From the NCBI GenBank assembly GCA_937880175.1, contig CALFLO010000008.1, positions 1 through 53,085 of the forward strand: DNA of 53,085 nt, in the 5' to 3' direction. The position numbers and the translations under genes were made by a program. The notes beneath the pieces are model-generated. The model searched no databases, was not told where the DNA came from, and worked only from the letters and a program-made list of their open reading frames with translations. The stretch comes from an uncultured Gluconobacter sp. (GTDB lineage: Bacteria; Pseudomonadota; Alphaproteobacteria; Acetobacterales; Acetobacteraceae). Positions 34,408-42,969 of this stretch are shown here, piece by piece; the first letter of the stretch is position 1, and the number at the start of each line of letters is the position of its first letter.

Positions 34408-36760
34408 TACCGTAATGGCGTCCATCATGCTGAACAGGAGCAGCAGGATCGGTGCTACCGGAAACCGTGACTTTCCTGCGGCGCGGAACCAGCATGAAAG
34501 CGGGTGTATCACCACCAAAGCCCGTCTTTGGTCCATCGTTTTCGAAAGCCGGGGCCAGTTCAACCGAACGGTGGCGCACGGGAGCCTCGATCACCGCAAC
34601 TGGTGCCGGGGCCTCCACAGGAGCCGGAGCGGCCTGCTGAACGCTCTCGCTTTCTTCGCGATCGCCACGATTGCGCTTGCGGCCACCACGACGGCGCTTG
34701 CGGGCCCGCTGCTCACCGTCTTCCGCGGTTTCCTGCTGCTGCGGAAGAGGTGTGGCAATAGCCTCGCTCGGACGGCGCTCGCCGTCTTCGGGAGCCCATT
34801 CAACGGTCGTGATGCCTTCAAGAGCCGGACGCGCAATCACCTTGCCGGTCAGGGTCTCGATGGCTTCAAGCAGTCTGCGGTCACGCGGTGTTGCCAGACT
34901 GAAGGCGTGGCCTTCCTTGCCGGCGCGACCGGTGCGGCCTATGCGGTGGACATAGTCCTCGGCATTGAACGGCAGATCATAATTGAAGACGTGTGACAGA
35001 CCGCCAATATCGATACCGCGCGCTGCCACATCCGAGCACACCAGAAACTTCAGTTCCCCGGAGCGGAAACGCTCCAGCGTCGAGAAGCGCAGTGACTGGG
35101 CCAGATCCCCGTGCAGGTGACCGGCTTCGATCCCATGCTTGGTCAGATACTGCTGGATCATGTCCACATCGCGTTTGCGATTGCAGAACACGATCGCGCT
35201 CTGGACGTTTTCACGACGCAGCAGCTTCTTGAGTGTGCGACGCTTTTCGTCCTCCGGCACGATGACCAGAGCTTCTTCGATCGTCGTGGCAACGGAAGAC
35301 TGACGCGACACCGTGATTTCCACCGGGTGCCTGAGGAAGGCGTCGGCCAGACGGCGGATTTCCGTCGCCATGGTGGCGGAGAAAAACAGGGTCTGACGAT
35401 GGGCAGGCAGCAGTGCGACGATTTTTTCGATATCGGGGATAAAGCCCATATCGAGCATACGATCGGCTTCGTCGATCACGAGCGTGCTGGTCTGCGTGAG
35501 CAACAGGCCGCCTCGTCCAAACAGGTCGAGCAGACGGCCCGGAGTCGCGATCAGCACATCGACGCCACGGTTCAGCACATCGCGCTGTTCGGCCATGCTC
35601 TCGCCACCAATCAGCAGCGCATGGGTCAGACGCAGATATTTGCCGTAGAGCTTGAAGTTCTCCGCGACCTGCAACGCCAGTTCACGCGTTGGCTCAAGGA
35701 TCAGCGAACGTGGCATCCGGGCCCGGGCGCGTGATCCCGCCAGCTTCTGGAGCATTGGCAGCGTGAAAGAGGCCGTCTTGCCGGTTCCCGTCTGGGCCAC
35801 ACCCAGAACATCATGTCCCTTCAGGACTTCGGGAATGGCCTGAGCCTGAATGGGAGTAGGGTGTTCGTAACCCAGTTCCTCAATGGCGCGCATGATCGGC
35901 TCGCCCAGTCCCAGATCAGCAAAGCGCGGCTTGTCGGAAGCTTCTTCGGCAACGACTACGGTCTCAACGACGGCAGGAGCCTCGATGGTTTCTTCAACGA
36001 CAAGCGGTGTTGCAGCGGCCGCTCTGGTGCGACGCCGACGTGCAGGCTTTTCGCTTTTTGTCGGCTCCTCAGCCGGAGCCGCCTCTTCAGCAACAGGTGC
36101 TGCGGCTTCTACAGTCGGAGTGGATGCCTTGCGACGGGGCGCACGAACCTTCTTTTCGACGGGAGCTTCCGCGGCGGCTTCCGCAACAGCGACGTCCACC
36201 TTACGGGGGCGACCCCGACGACGTGGTGCTACCGGAGCTTCAATGGTTTCTTCAGCGACAGCTTCGACAGCAGGCTGCTCGGCAACGGGTGTCTTGCGCG
36301 GACGACCACGACGTTTGGGAGCGGCCTCGACAGTTTCCGTTACATCTTCGGCCGCTTTCGCAGTACGACGACGGCGCGGTGCAGGCGCGGCAACGGCTGT
36401 TTCTGCAATTTCAGCGGCTACTTCCGGCGCTGCGGCAGTTTTCCTGCGACGCCCAGCCGTTTTCGGAGCTGGCGTTTCGCTGTCCGTCGCAGGCACGGGA
36501 GCCGGCGTCGCTGTCTTGCGGGTCCGACGTGCCGGAGCCTTTGCCGTAACCGTTTCTTCGGTCGCGGTGGCCGCAGTTTTTGTGCGGCGCGCACGCGCGG
36601 GCTTGACGGCAGGGGCTTCAGTCACCGGAGCGGCTTCGCCTTCATCAGCAATGGTCGGGGAAATTTCGGCTGCAGCGGCACGCGTAGCAGAGGGGCGTCC
36701 GCGTCTGGGCGTGGCAGTCGTACGGGGCTTGGAAGGACCGGAGGTCGTTTTCGCGCTCAA
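34400..36760 (-). CDS. DEAD-box RNA helicase with long basic/acidic N-terminal region
   Basis: 786 residues if started at the TTG at 36,760 (GAGAG 9 bases upstream); GTG at 36,793 or TTG at 36,829 are alternatives. Residues 1-~290 are Ala/Glu/Val-rich, with clusters of basic residues and three RGRP cores (PRRGRPS, KRRGRPRK, RRRGRPRK) that resemble AT-hooks. The helicase core spans ~295-660: Q motif (GYEHPTPIQ), AQTGTGKT, PTRELAL, DEADRMLD (~429), SAT and HRIGRTGRAG (~603). A basic RKRRRGGRKRNRGD patch and a disordered tail end it. It resembles RhlE-type helicases used in ribosome assembly and RNA decay. The methyltransferase gene is coupled to its stop. Confidence 0.88.
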   Translation of the reverse strand: MSAKTTSGPSKPRTTATPRRGRPSATRAAAAEISPTIADEGEAAPVTEAPAVKPARARRTKTAATATEETVTAKAPARRTRKTATPAPVPATDSETPAPKTAGRRRKTAAAPEVAAEIAETAVAAPAPRRRRTAKAAEDVTETVEAAPKRRGRPRKTPVAEQPAVEAVAEETIEAPVAPRRRGRPRKVDVAVAEAAAEAPVEKKVRAPRRKASTPTVEAAAPVAEEAAPAEEPTKSEKPARRRRTRAAAATPLVVEETIEAPAVVETVVVAEEASDKPRFADLGLGEPIMRAIEELGYEHPTPIQAQAIPEVLKGHDVLGVAQTGTGKTASFTLPMLQKLAGSRARARMPRSLILEPTRELALQVAENFKLYGKYLRLTHALLIGGESMAEQRDVLNRGVDVLIATPGRLLDLFGRGGLLLTQTSTLVIDEADRMLDMGFIPDIEKIVALLPAHRQTLFFSATMATEIRRLADAFLRHPVEITVSRQSSVATTIEEALVIVPEDEKRRTLKKLLRRENVQSAIVFCNRKRDVDMIQQYLTKHGIEAGHLHGDLAQSLRFSTLERFRSGELKFLVCSDVAARGIDIGGLSHVFNYDLPFNAEDYVHRIGRTGRAGKEGHAFSLATPRDRRLLEAIETLTGKVIARPALEGITTVEWAPEDGERRPSEAIATPLPQQQETAEDGEQRARKRRRGGRKRNRGDREESESVQQAAPAPVEAPAPVAVIEAPVRHRSVELAPAFENDGPKTGFGGDTPAFMLVPRRRKVTVSGSTDPAAPVQHDGRHYGNE

Positions 36761-36916
36761 ATGACTCTCGAGACTCTCGTTGACGGCGCACACCCGAACG
36801 GATGAGGGCCGGAGTTGAGGGCGGGGCAATTGCCCGCAGCTATAACTGGTGCGTTATCGGTAAATGGCAGGAATGGCAAGCGATACGGCCATAAAACCGC
36901 CGTATCGCGTACGATT

Positions 36917-37369
36917 TCAGATGCCGCGTGCCATTGCGGCGACAAGAATGGTCAGCACACCCAGACCTGCCATCATCGCGGTGCGGCTGCGCAGCGTGTC
37001 GAACAGGGCAGGCTGGGGACGCATGGCGCGTCGTGCCCGGCGAAAAGGGCCCTGAACGGTCAGAATGAAAATGACCGTCATGGCGAGACCCAGAAGCTGC
37101 ATCGCATTGACCGGCCAGGGCACGGCAGCAAATCCGCCCTCGTGGAAAACCAGTCCCCAGCCGCTCAGCAGCGAGAACGGGACGACCTGGTAGAGCCCGC
37201 GAAAGAAGCGCGTATAACCCTGAAGCAGAACAGAATTGCGCGGCCCCGGATCCAGCAGTCCAACCGTGGAGCGCACGACCAGCGTCGAATAGATCGATCC
37301 GCCGACCCAATAAGTCATGCACAGCACATGAATTGCGAGCACGAGGCTCCAGATGATCGATCCTGTCAT
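36917..37369 (-). CDS. CopD-like four-helix inner-membrane protein
   Basis: 150 residues with four predicted membrane helices (about 5-25, 55-75, 85-105 and 130-148). The first helix, with HVLCMTYWVGGSIYS, resembles the start of CopD-like and related integral membrane proteins, which often carry an early His and a WVGG element. The segment QGYTRFFRGLYQVVPFSLLSGWG is also consistent. A role in copper handling or haem binding is possible but not shown. It is divergent from the NAD(P)HX repair gene, with 178 bases between them in which I see no clear promoter. Confidence 0.65.
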   Translation of the reverse strand: MTGSIIWSLVLAIHVLCMTYWVGGSIYSTLVVRSTVGLLDPGPRNSVLLQGYTRFFRGLYQVVPFSLLSGWGLVFHEGGFAAVPWPVNAMQLLGLAMTVIFILTVQGPFRRARRAMRPQPALFDTLRSRTAMMAGLGVLTILVAAMARGI

Positions 37370-37547
37370 TGATCCTCGTCATGGTTGAAATTGGGAAAAG
37401 GGGGGAAGAACATTCCCAGAGCATTTTCCTGAATACCCGACGCAGCCCCTTCAGCGCCAGAGGGAACCCGAATTGACGGATTCCGGATGGAGGCAACGCA
37501 GAAGCCCGCCATGCTTTCTGTCATGAGACCAGCAGGAGATCCCCGAA

Positions 37548-39029
37548 ATGCCGAGCGATATGACGAACCATCCTTTTGCATTGCTGCTTCCGCAAGAGAG
37601 CGACCGCATGGATCATGCCGCAGCCGCCATTCTTCCATCCACCCGTCTGATGGAAAATGCCGGATGGGCCGTGGCCCGTATCATCCGCAACCGCTTTTCG
37701 CCGCGTCGCGTCACTGTCGCCTGCGGGCCGGGGAATAACGGCGGGGATGGCTATGTCGTGGCCTGTAATCTTGCGCGATGGGGATGGCCGGTCCGTGTCG
37801 CCGCTCTTGCTGCCCGCCAACCCGGGACGCCCGCCGCCGAAATGGCAGCCCGATGGACCGATCCTACAGTGCCTTTTGTGGCTGAAGAGATGGCTTCTGC
37901 CGATCTGGTCGTGGATGCGGTCTTCGGTTCGGGGCTGAAGCGCCCTGTTGCGGAGGATGTAGCCTCTGTTCTTGCCGCCGCCCGCGAGGTGGTGGCCATT
38001 GACGTCCCCAGCGGTGTGGCCGGAGCTTCCGGTGAGATCCTCGGTAGGGCCCGTGACTGCGTCATGACGGTCACCTTCGTCCGTCCGCGCCCCGGGCATG
38101 TTCTGCAGCCCGGTTCCGATCTGTGCGGGGAGGTCATCTGCGCCGATATTGGCATGCCTGACGCGGCCTGGGACGGTATTAACCCGGCCGTGCAGCATAA
38201 TGAGCCCGGTTTGTGGAGTCTGCCGGTGTCGGGCGACGGGGACTATAAATATCGCCGGGGCGTCGTCAGCCTGTGTGGTGGGGCTGAAATGCCTGGTGCG
38301 ACGCGTCTTTCGGCCCGGGCGGCGCGACGGAGCGGGGCCGGTCTCGTACGGATCTCGGCAGGTGAGGGGGCTCCTGCCTACCGACTCGGCGATCCCGGGT
38401 TGATCGTAGATGACGCGCCGCTTTCCGAACTGCTGGAAGATGCGCGTCGCAAGGTCTGGATCTGTGGGCCAGGCCTGACTGAAGACGAAGTGGCCCGGAC
38501 CCTCCCGCAGCTTCTCAGGGCCGGGCGCACGGTCCTTGCGGATGCCGGTGCGCTGACATGGGGGGCGCAGGACCTGTCCCGCCTGAAAGGGGTTGCTGCC
38601 GTCACGCCCCATATCGGCGAGTTCCGGAAACTCTTCGGGCCCGTCGAAGGCAGTCGTCTGGATGCGGCGCTGGCGGCAGCAAAGCGCATCAACGCTGTTG
38701 TCGTTATGAAGGGGCCTGACACCATCATCGCCGCTCCGGATGGTCGCCTTGCCATCAATACACATGCGTCTTCCGCACTGGCGACGGCGGGCTCAGGGGA
38801 TACCCTGACTGGGGTGATCGGGGCGTTGCTCGCGGCCGGAATGGATGTCTGGGAAGGGTGTTGCGCGGGTGTCTGGCTGCATGGCGAAGCCGGAATTGAG
38901 GCCGGGAAAGCTCATGGTGGCTGGCCTGTGGCCGAGGATCTGGATCTGCCTCTGGGGCCTGCGCGGGCGACTGCCACGCGTCTCGCCCGGGACGCGGGAC
39001 GCAAAAAGGCGACCGGCTCCCTGTTGTGA
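37548..39029 (+). CDS. nnr: Bifunctional NAD(P)H-hydrate epimerase/dehydratase
   Basis: 493 residues from the ATG at 37,548, with AGGAGA 8 bases before it. The N-terminal epimerase domain (1-~215) has LMENAGWAV, GPGNNGGDG and AIDVPSGV. The C-terminal ADP-dependent dehydratase (~225-490) has the ribokinase-like pattern with CGPGL, TPHIGEF, VVMKGPDTII and ATAGSGDTLTG. The enzyme repairs NADHX and NADPHX, damaged forms made by heat, acid or side reactions. The two activities are commonly fused in bacteria. Transcription probably does not continue far, since tRNA-Leu has its own promoter-like element overlapping the gene's end. Confidence 0.95.
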   Translation: MPSDMTNHPFALLLPQESDRMDHAAAAILPSTRLMENAGWAVARIIRNRFSPRRVTVACGPGNNGGDGYVVACNLARWGWPVRVAALAARQPGTPAAEMAARWTDPTVPFVAEEMASADLVVDAVFGSGLKRPVAEDVASVLAAAREVVAIDVPSGVAGASGEILGRARDCVMTVTFVRPRPGHVLQPGSDLCGEVICADIGMPDAAWDGINPAVQHNEPGLWSLPVSGDGDYKYRRGVVSLCGGAEMPGATRLSARAARRSGAGLVRISAGEGAPAYRLGDPGLIVDDAPLSELLEDARRKVWICGPGLTEDEVARTLPQLLRAGRTVLADAGALTWGAQDLSRLKGVAAVTPHIGEFRKLFGPVEGSRLDAALAAAKRINAVVVMKGPDTIIAAPDGRLAINTHASSALATAGSGDTLTGVIGALLAAGMDVWEGCCAGVWLHGEAGIEAGKAHGGWPVAEDLDLPLGPARATATRLARDAGRKKATGSLL

Positions 39030-39052
39030 AGTCTCGTTTCATGCGCTAAAGG
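39024..39052 (+). promoter_or_regulatory. Candidate promoter for tRNA-Leu and tig
   Basis: TTGTGA (39,024-39,029) overlaps the stop codon of the upstream gene; 17 bases later is TAAAGG (39,047-39,052) preceded by GC. The -10 element GCTAAA resembles those before tRNA-Pro and rpmF. It lies 45 bases upstream of the tRNA. Confidence 0.35.
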
Positions 39053-39097
39053 CCGCGCTTCCGAGGTTCGGTAACACGAGCCTGGAAGCCGAGCGTT

Positions 39098-39182
<85 letters not shown>

Positions 39183-39242
39183 AGCCCGGCTTCCCGAGAA
39201 AGAGATTTGACCAACCTACCGACCGAGAGGATCGCCTGGCTC

Positions 39243-40574
39243 ATGCAGGTTACGCCCACGCTCAACGAAGGACTTAAGCGCGCCTTCACCGTCGTTGTCC
39301 CGTCTGCGGACCTGCAGGCCCGCCGCGATGCACGACTCGCCGAAGTCGCCAAGACGATCAAGCTTCCGGGCTTCCGTCCGGGCAAGGTGCCGGCCTCCCT
39401 CGTCAAGCAGCGTTACAGCGATTCCGTGAATGCGGAACTGCTTGAAGAAGTCATCAACGACGCCACGACCAAGCTGTTCGAAGAGCAGAAGGTCCGCCCG
39501 GCCATGCAGCCGAAGGTCGAAGTGACGTCTGCCATCGAAGACGGCAAGGATCTCGAGTTCAAGATTGAGACCGAAGTCCTGCCGGAAATCACCGTTCCGG
39601 ACCTGTCCGGCCTCAAGCTGACGCGCCTGGGTGCGAAGGTCAGCGAAGAGACCGTTGAGAAGGCCCTGAACGACGTGGCCCGTCGCAGCCGCAAGTTCGA
39701 GACGATCGAGGAAGACCGTCCGGCCGCCAAGGGTGATGTCGTCTGCGTTGATTTCGTGGGCAAGCTGGACGGTACGCCGTTCGACGGTGGTACGGCTGAC
39801 GATGTGAACGTCGAAATCGGCGGCGAAGGCTTCATCCCCGGCTTCGCCGAGCAGATGGAAGGCATGAAGGCTGGCGAAGAGCGCGTCATCAACGTGACGT
39901 TCCCCGCCGACTATCAGGCCGAAGAGCTGGCCGGCAAGGCCGTGACCTTCGACATCAAGGCGAAGTCCCTGAAGAAGGCCGTTGATCCGGCCATCGATGA
40001 CGAGCTTGCCAAGACGATCGGTTTCGAGAACCTCGAGCAGATCCGCAAGATCATCACCGAGCAGGCTGAGGGTGAATACCAGCAGCTTTCGCGTCTGCGC
40101 ATGAAGCGCGACCTTCTGGACGCCCTGTCGGAGAAGACGGACTTCGAAGCACCGGCCAGCATGGTTGACGCCGAGTTCAACCAGATCTGGTCCCGCGTCG
40201 AGGAAGACCGCAAGGCCGGTCGTCTGGACGAGGAAGATGCTGGCAAGGACGAAGAGACGCTCAAGGCCGACTACCATCGTATCGCAGAGCGTCGCGTGAA
40301 GCTGGGTCTGCTGCTGGCCGAAATCGGCCGCAAGCAGGAAATCCAGGTCTCCCGCGAGGAACTCCTTGGTGCGATGCAGCAGGAAGCCCAGCGTTATCCG
40401 GGTCAGGAACAGATGGTTTTCGAGTTCTTCTCCAAGAACCCGCAGGCTGTTGAAGGGCTCCGTGGCCCGATCCTGGAAAACAAGGTCGTCGATTACCTGA
40501 TCGAGCTGGCCGACGTCACCGACAAGGACGTGACGCCGGAAGAACTGGCCGAAATCCCGCCCGCCGAACTCTGA
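39243..40574 (+). CDS. tig: Trigger factor
   Basis: 443 residues from the ATG at 39,243; the open frame further upstream runs into tRNA-Leu and is not coding. An N-terminal ribosome-binding domain (1-~115) has the signature LPGFRPGKVP. The FKBP-like prolyl isomerase domain (~150-245) has GDVVCVDFVGKLDGTPFDGG, and a helical C-terminal chaperone domain follows. Trigger factor binds new chains at the ribosomal exit. It heads the proteostasis block tig-clpP-clpX-lon and is closed by a strong terminator. Confidence 0.96.
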   Translation: MQVTPTLNEGLKRAFTVVVPSADLQARRDARLAEVAKTIKLPGFRPGKVPASLVKQRYSDSVNAELLEEVINDATTKLFEEQKVRPAMQPKVEVTSAIEDGKDLEFKIETEVLPEITVPDLSGLKLTRLGAKVSEETVEKALNDVARRSRKFETIEEDRPAAKGDVVCVDFVGKLDGTPFDGGTADDVNVEIGGEGFIPGFAEQMEGMKAGEERVINVTFPADYQAEELAGKAVTFDIKAKSLKKAVDPAIDDELAKTIGFENLEQIRKIITEQAEGEYQQLSRLRMKRDLLDALSEKTDFEAPASMVDAEFNQIWSRVEEDRKAGRLDEEDAGKDEETLKADYHRIAERRVKLGLLLAEIGRKQEIQVSREELLGAMQQEAQRYPGQEQMVFEFFSKNPQAVEGLRGPILENKVVDYLIELADVTDKDVTPEELAEIPPAEL

Positions 40575-40594
40575 TCTTTCGGCGCGGGATCCAG

Positions 40595-40622
40595 CGGGCA
40601 CTCTTCGGGGTGCCCGTTTTTT
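40595..40622 (+). terminator. Intrinsic terminator of tig
   Basis: CGGGCAC (40,595-40,601) pairs with GTGCCCG (40,610-40,616) around an 8-nt loop and is followed by six T. Confidence 0.92.
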
Positions 40623-40708
40623 CCTGCCTGCTCCCTTTGACGGAACGACATGTCGGGTCCATGTTAGGGAGCAGAAGAAAGCCCATCGGGCATTGAGGAA
40701 CAGACAGC

Positions 40709-41356
40709 ATGGCCATTCGGGATCGTGATCCCCTCGAGGTGTTCAGCAACTCTCTGGTGCCGATGGTGGTCGAGCAGACTGCCCGCGGAGAGCGCTCTTT
40801 CGACATCTTTTCGCGTCTCCTTCAGGAGCGCATCATTTTCCTGACCGGACCTGTCTACGATCAGGTCTCGTCCCTGATCTGCGCGCAGCTCCTTTATCTG
40901 GAGAGCGTGAATCCCACCAAGGAAATCTCGTTCTACATCAACAGCCCTGGCGGTGTCGTTTCCGCTGGCCTCGCCATCTATGACACCATGCAGTACATCC
41001 GCTGCCCGGTCAGTACGGTCTGCATCGGTCAGGCCGCGTCCATGGGTTCCCTGCTTCTGGCAGGTGGCGAGAAGGGGCATCGTTACGCCCTTCCGAATGC
41101 CCGCGTGATGGTTCACCAGCCTTCCGGTGGCGCTCAGGGACAGGCTTCGGACATTGAAATCCAGGCCCGCGAAATTCTCATCATCCGTCAGCGGCTGAAC
41201 GAGATTTACCGCGAGCATACCGGCCAGACGCTGGAACAGATCGAGCAGAAGCTCGAGCGTGACAGCTACCTCTCGGCCAATGAGGCCCGCGAATTCGGCC
41301 TCATCGACAAGGTTGTCGAGCGCAACCCGCACGAGACCACGCCTGACCCGAGTTAA
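40709..41356 (+). CDS. clpP: ATP-dependent Clp protease proteolytic subunit
   Basis: 215 residues. The serine protease triad is visible: Ser111 in GQAASMGS, His136 in MVHQPSGG and Asp185 in LERDSYL. The N-terminus (VPMVVEQTARGERSFDIFSRLL) contains the self-processing and ring-contact region. ClpP forms a 14-subunit barrel that degrades proteins fed by ClpX or ClpA. It has its own unit between the tig terminator and a hairpin at 41,398. ClpX follows 195 bases later. Confidence 0.97.
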   Translation: MAIRDRDPLEVFSNSLVPMVVEQTARGERSFDIFSRLLQERIIFLTGPVYDQVSSLICAQLLYLESVNPTKEISFYINSPGGVVSAGLAIYDTMQYIRCPVSTVCIGQAASMGSLLLAGGEKGHRYALPNARVMVHQPSGGAQGQASDIEIQAREILIIRQRLNEIYREHTGQTLEQIEQKLERDSYLSANEAREFGLIDKVVERNPHETTPDPS

Positions 41357-41397
41357 GACGTCTCCTGAATGGGGGAGCCCTGTGCGCCTCCTGAAAT

Positions 41398-41429
41398 CGA
41401 AAAGCGGCATCCCGATATGCCGCTTTTCG
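41398..41429 (+). terminator. Hairpin terminator after clpP
   Basis: CGAAAAGCGGCAT (41,398-41,410) pairs perfectly over 13 bp with ATGCCGCTTTTCG (41,417-41,429), loop CCCGAT. The U-run lies inside the 3' arm (TTTT), so it may work in either direction and may be leaky. Confidence 0.75.
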
Positions 41430-41455
41430 TGTCTTGGGGCTTTTTGGCTCCGGGG

Positions 41456-41485
41456 TTGCCGAAGGCTCTGACCTCGGCCTAAAGT
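41456..41485 (+). promoter_or_regulatory. Candidate promoter of clpX
   Basis: TTGCCG (41,456-41,461), 18 bases, TAAAGT (41,480-41,485). It follows the clpP hairpin and precedes clpX by 66 bases, so clpX can be expressed apart from clpP. Confidence 0.4.
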
Positions 41486-41551
41486 TAAAGTTCTTTCGCA
41501 TGTCTGCTGCGTGAATGTGGTCAGGTCGTGCGCAAGGGAAAGGGAACAGCA

Positions 41552-42817
41552 ATGAGCAACAAATCCGGCGATTCCAAGAACACCCTGTATTGCTCGTTCT
41601 GTGGGAAATCCCAGCACGAAGTCCGCAAACTGATTGCTGGCCCCACGGTCTTCATCTGCGATGAGTGTGTCGAACTCTGCATGGATATCATCCGTGAAGA
41701 GCACAAGACCCATCTCGTGAAGTCCCGCGACGGTGTTCCGACCCCCAAGGAAATCTGCAAGGTTCTTGACGATTACGTGATCGGTCAGTTCGAGGCCAAG
41801 CGTGCGCTCTCCGTGGCTGTTCACAACCACTACAAGCGTCTCGCCCATGTTGCGAAAAGCAGCGACATCGAGATCGCGAAGTCCAACATCCTACTGATCG
41901 GTCCGACGGGTTCGGGCAAGACCCTGCTCGCCCAGACGCTGGCGCGGATCCTGGACGTTCCCTTCACGATGGCCGATGCCACGACCCTGACCGAAGCCGG
42001 CTATGTCGGTGAAGACGTGGAAAACATCATTCTCAAGCTGCTTCAGTCCGCTGACTACAACGTGGATCGGGCGCAGCGCGGTATCGTCTATATCGATGAA
42101 ATCGACAAGATTTCCCGCAAGTCCGACAATCCGTCCATCACGCGCGATGTCTCGGGCGAAGGTGTGCAGCAGGCCCTCCTGAAGCTCATGGAAGGCACCG
42201 TTGCCTCCGTACCGCCGCAGGGTGGTCGCAAGCATCCGCAGCAGGAGTTCCTGCAGGTCGATACGACCAATATGCTCTTCATCTGCGGTGGCGCATTCTC
42301 GGGTCTGGACAAGATCATCTCGGCGCGTGGCAAGGGGTCGGGCATCGGCTTCGGCGCGGATGTCCGCTCGGATGATGAGCGCCGTCTGGGTGCGATCCTT
42401 CAGAGTGTGGAGCCGGAAGATCTGCTGAAATTCGGTCTTATCCCCGAATTCATCGGGCGTCTGCCGGTCATCGCGGCGCTGAACGATCTGGATGAGTCGG
42501 CCCTGATCCAGATCCTCAGCAAGCCCAAGAACGCGCTGGTCAAGCAGTATGGCCGTCTTTTCGAAATGGAAGGCGTCAAGCTGACCTTCACGGAAGATGC
42601 GCTGGCTGCCATCGCCAAGCGCGCGATCGAACGCAAGACCGGTGCGCGTGGTCTGCGGTCGATCCTGGAAAACATCCTGCTTGGCACGATGTTTGATCTT
42701 CCCGGTCTTGAAGGCGTCGAAGAGGTCGTCATCAATCGGGAAGTGGCGGAAAGCAAGGCCCAGCCAGTCTATGTCTATGGGAAAGGCAAGTCCGAACCCG
42801 CCGAACAGTCTGCGTAA
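41552..42817 (+). CDS. clpX: Clp protease ATP-binding subunit ClpX
   Basis: 421 residues from the ATG at 41,552, after AAGGGAAAGGGA; a GTG at 41,528 would add 8 residues. The N-terminal zinc-binding domain has CSFCGK and CDECVELC. The AAA+ domain has GPTGSGKT (Walker A), VYIDEIDKI (Walker B), the RKxGxGR-like pore region and the C-terminal sensor 2 in TGARGLRSI. It also contains the ClpP-docking loop (IGFGADV). ClpX unfolds tagged proteins and threads them into ClpP. Confidence 0.97.
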   Translation: MSNKSGDSKNTLYCSFCGKSQHEVRKLIAGPTVFICDECVELCMDIIREEHKTHLVKSRDGVPTPKEICKVLDDYVIGQFEAKRALSVAVHNHYKRLAHVAKSSDIEIAKSNILLIGPTGSGKTLLAQTLARILDVPFTMADATTLTEAGYVGEDVENIILKLLQSADYNVDRAQRGIVYIDEIDKISRKSDNPSITRDVSGEGVQQALLKLMEGTVASVPPQGGRKHPQQEFLQVDTTNMLFICGGAFSGLDKIISARGKGSGIGFGADVRSDDERRLGAILQSVEPEDLLKFGLIPEFIGRLPVIAALNDLDESALIQILSKPKNALVKQYGRLFEMEGVKLTFTEDALAAIAKRAIERKTGARGLRSILENILLGTMFDLPGLEGVEEVVINREVAESKAQPVYVYGKGKSEPAEQSA

Positions 42818-42969
42818 AAATGGTCCCGGCTCTTGTGCCGGGCCTATCGGCTTTCGACATAACTGACTGAGGTTGTCCGAATTCATGCCGTTCAAGCATG
42901 AAAGAAATGCGGTGCTGGCGCTGCCAGGCAGGTCAGCACCGCAAGATCGTCCCTCTGGAGATCAAGTGA

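Noticed and set aside
35883..36764. Plus-strand open frames opposite the helicase N-terminal region
   Set aside because: The Ala/Arg/Ser-rich translation is what antisense reading of the helicase tail gives; there is no start signal or family match.
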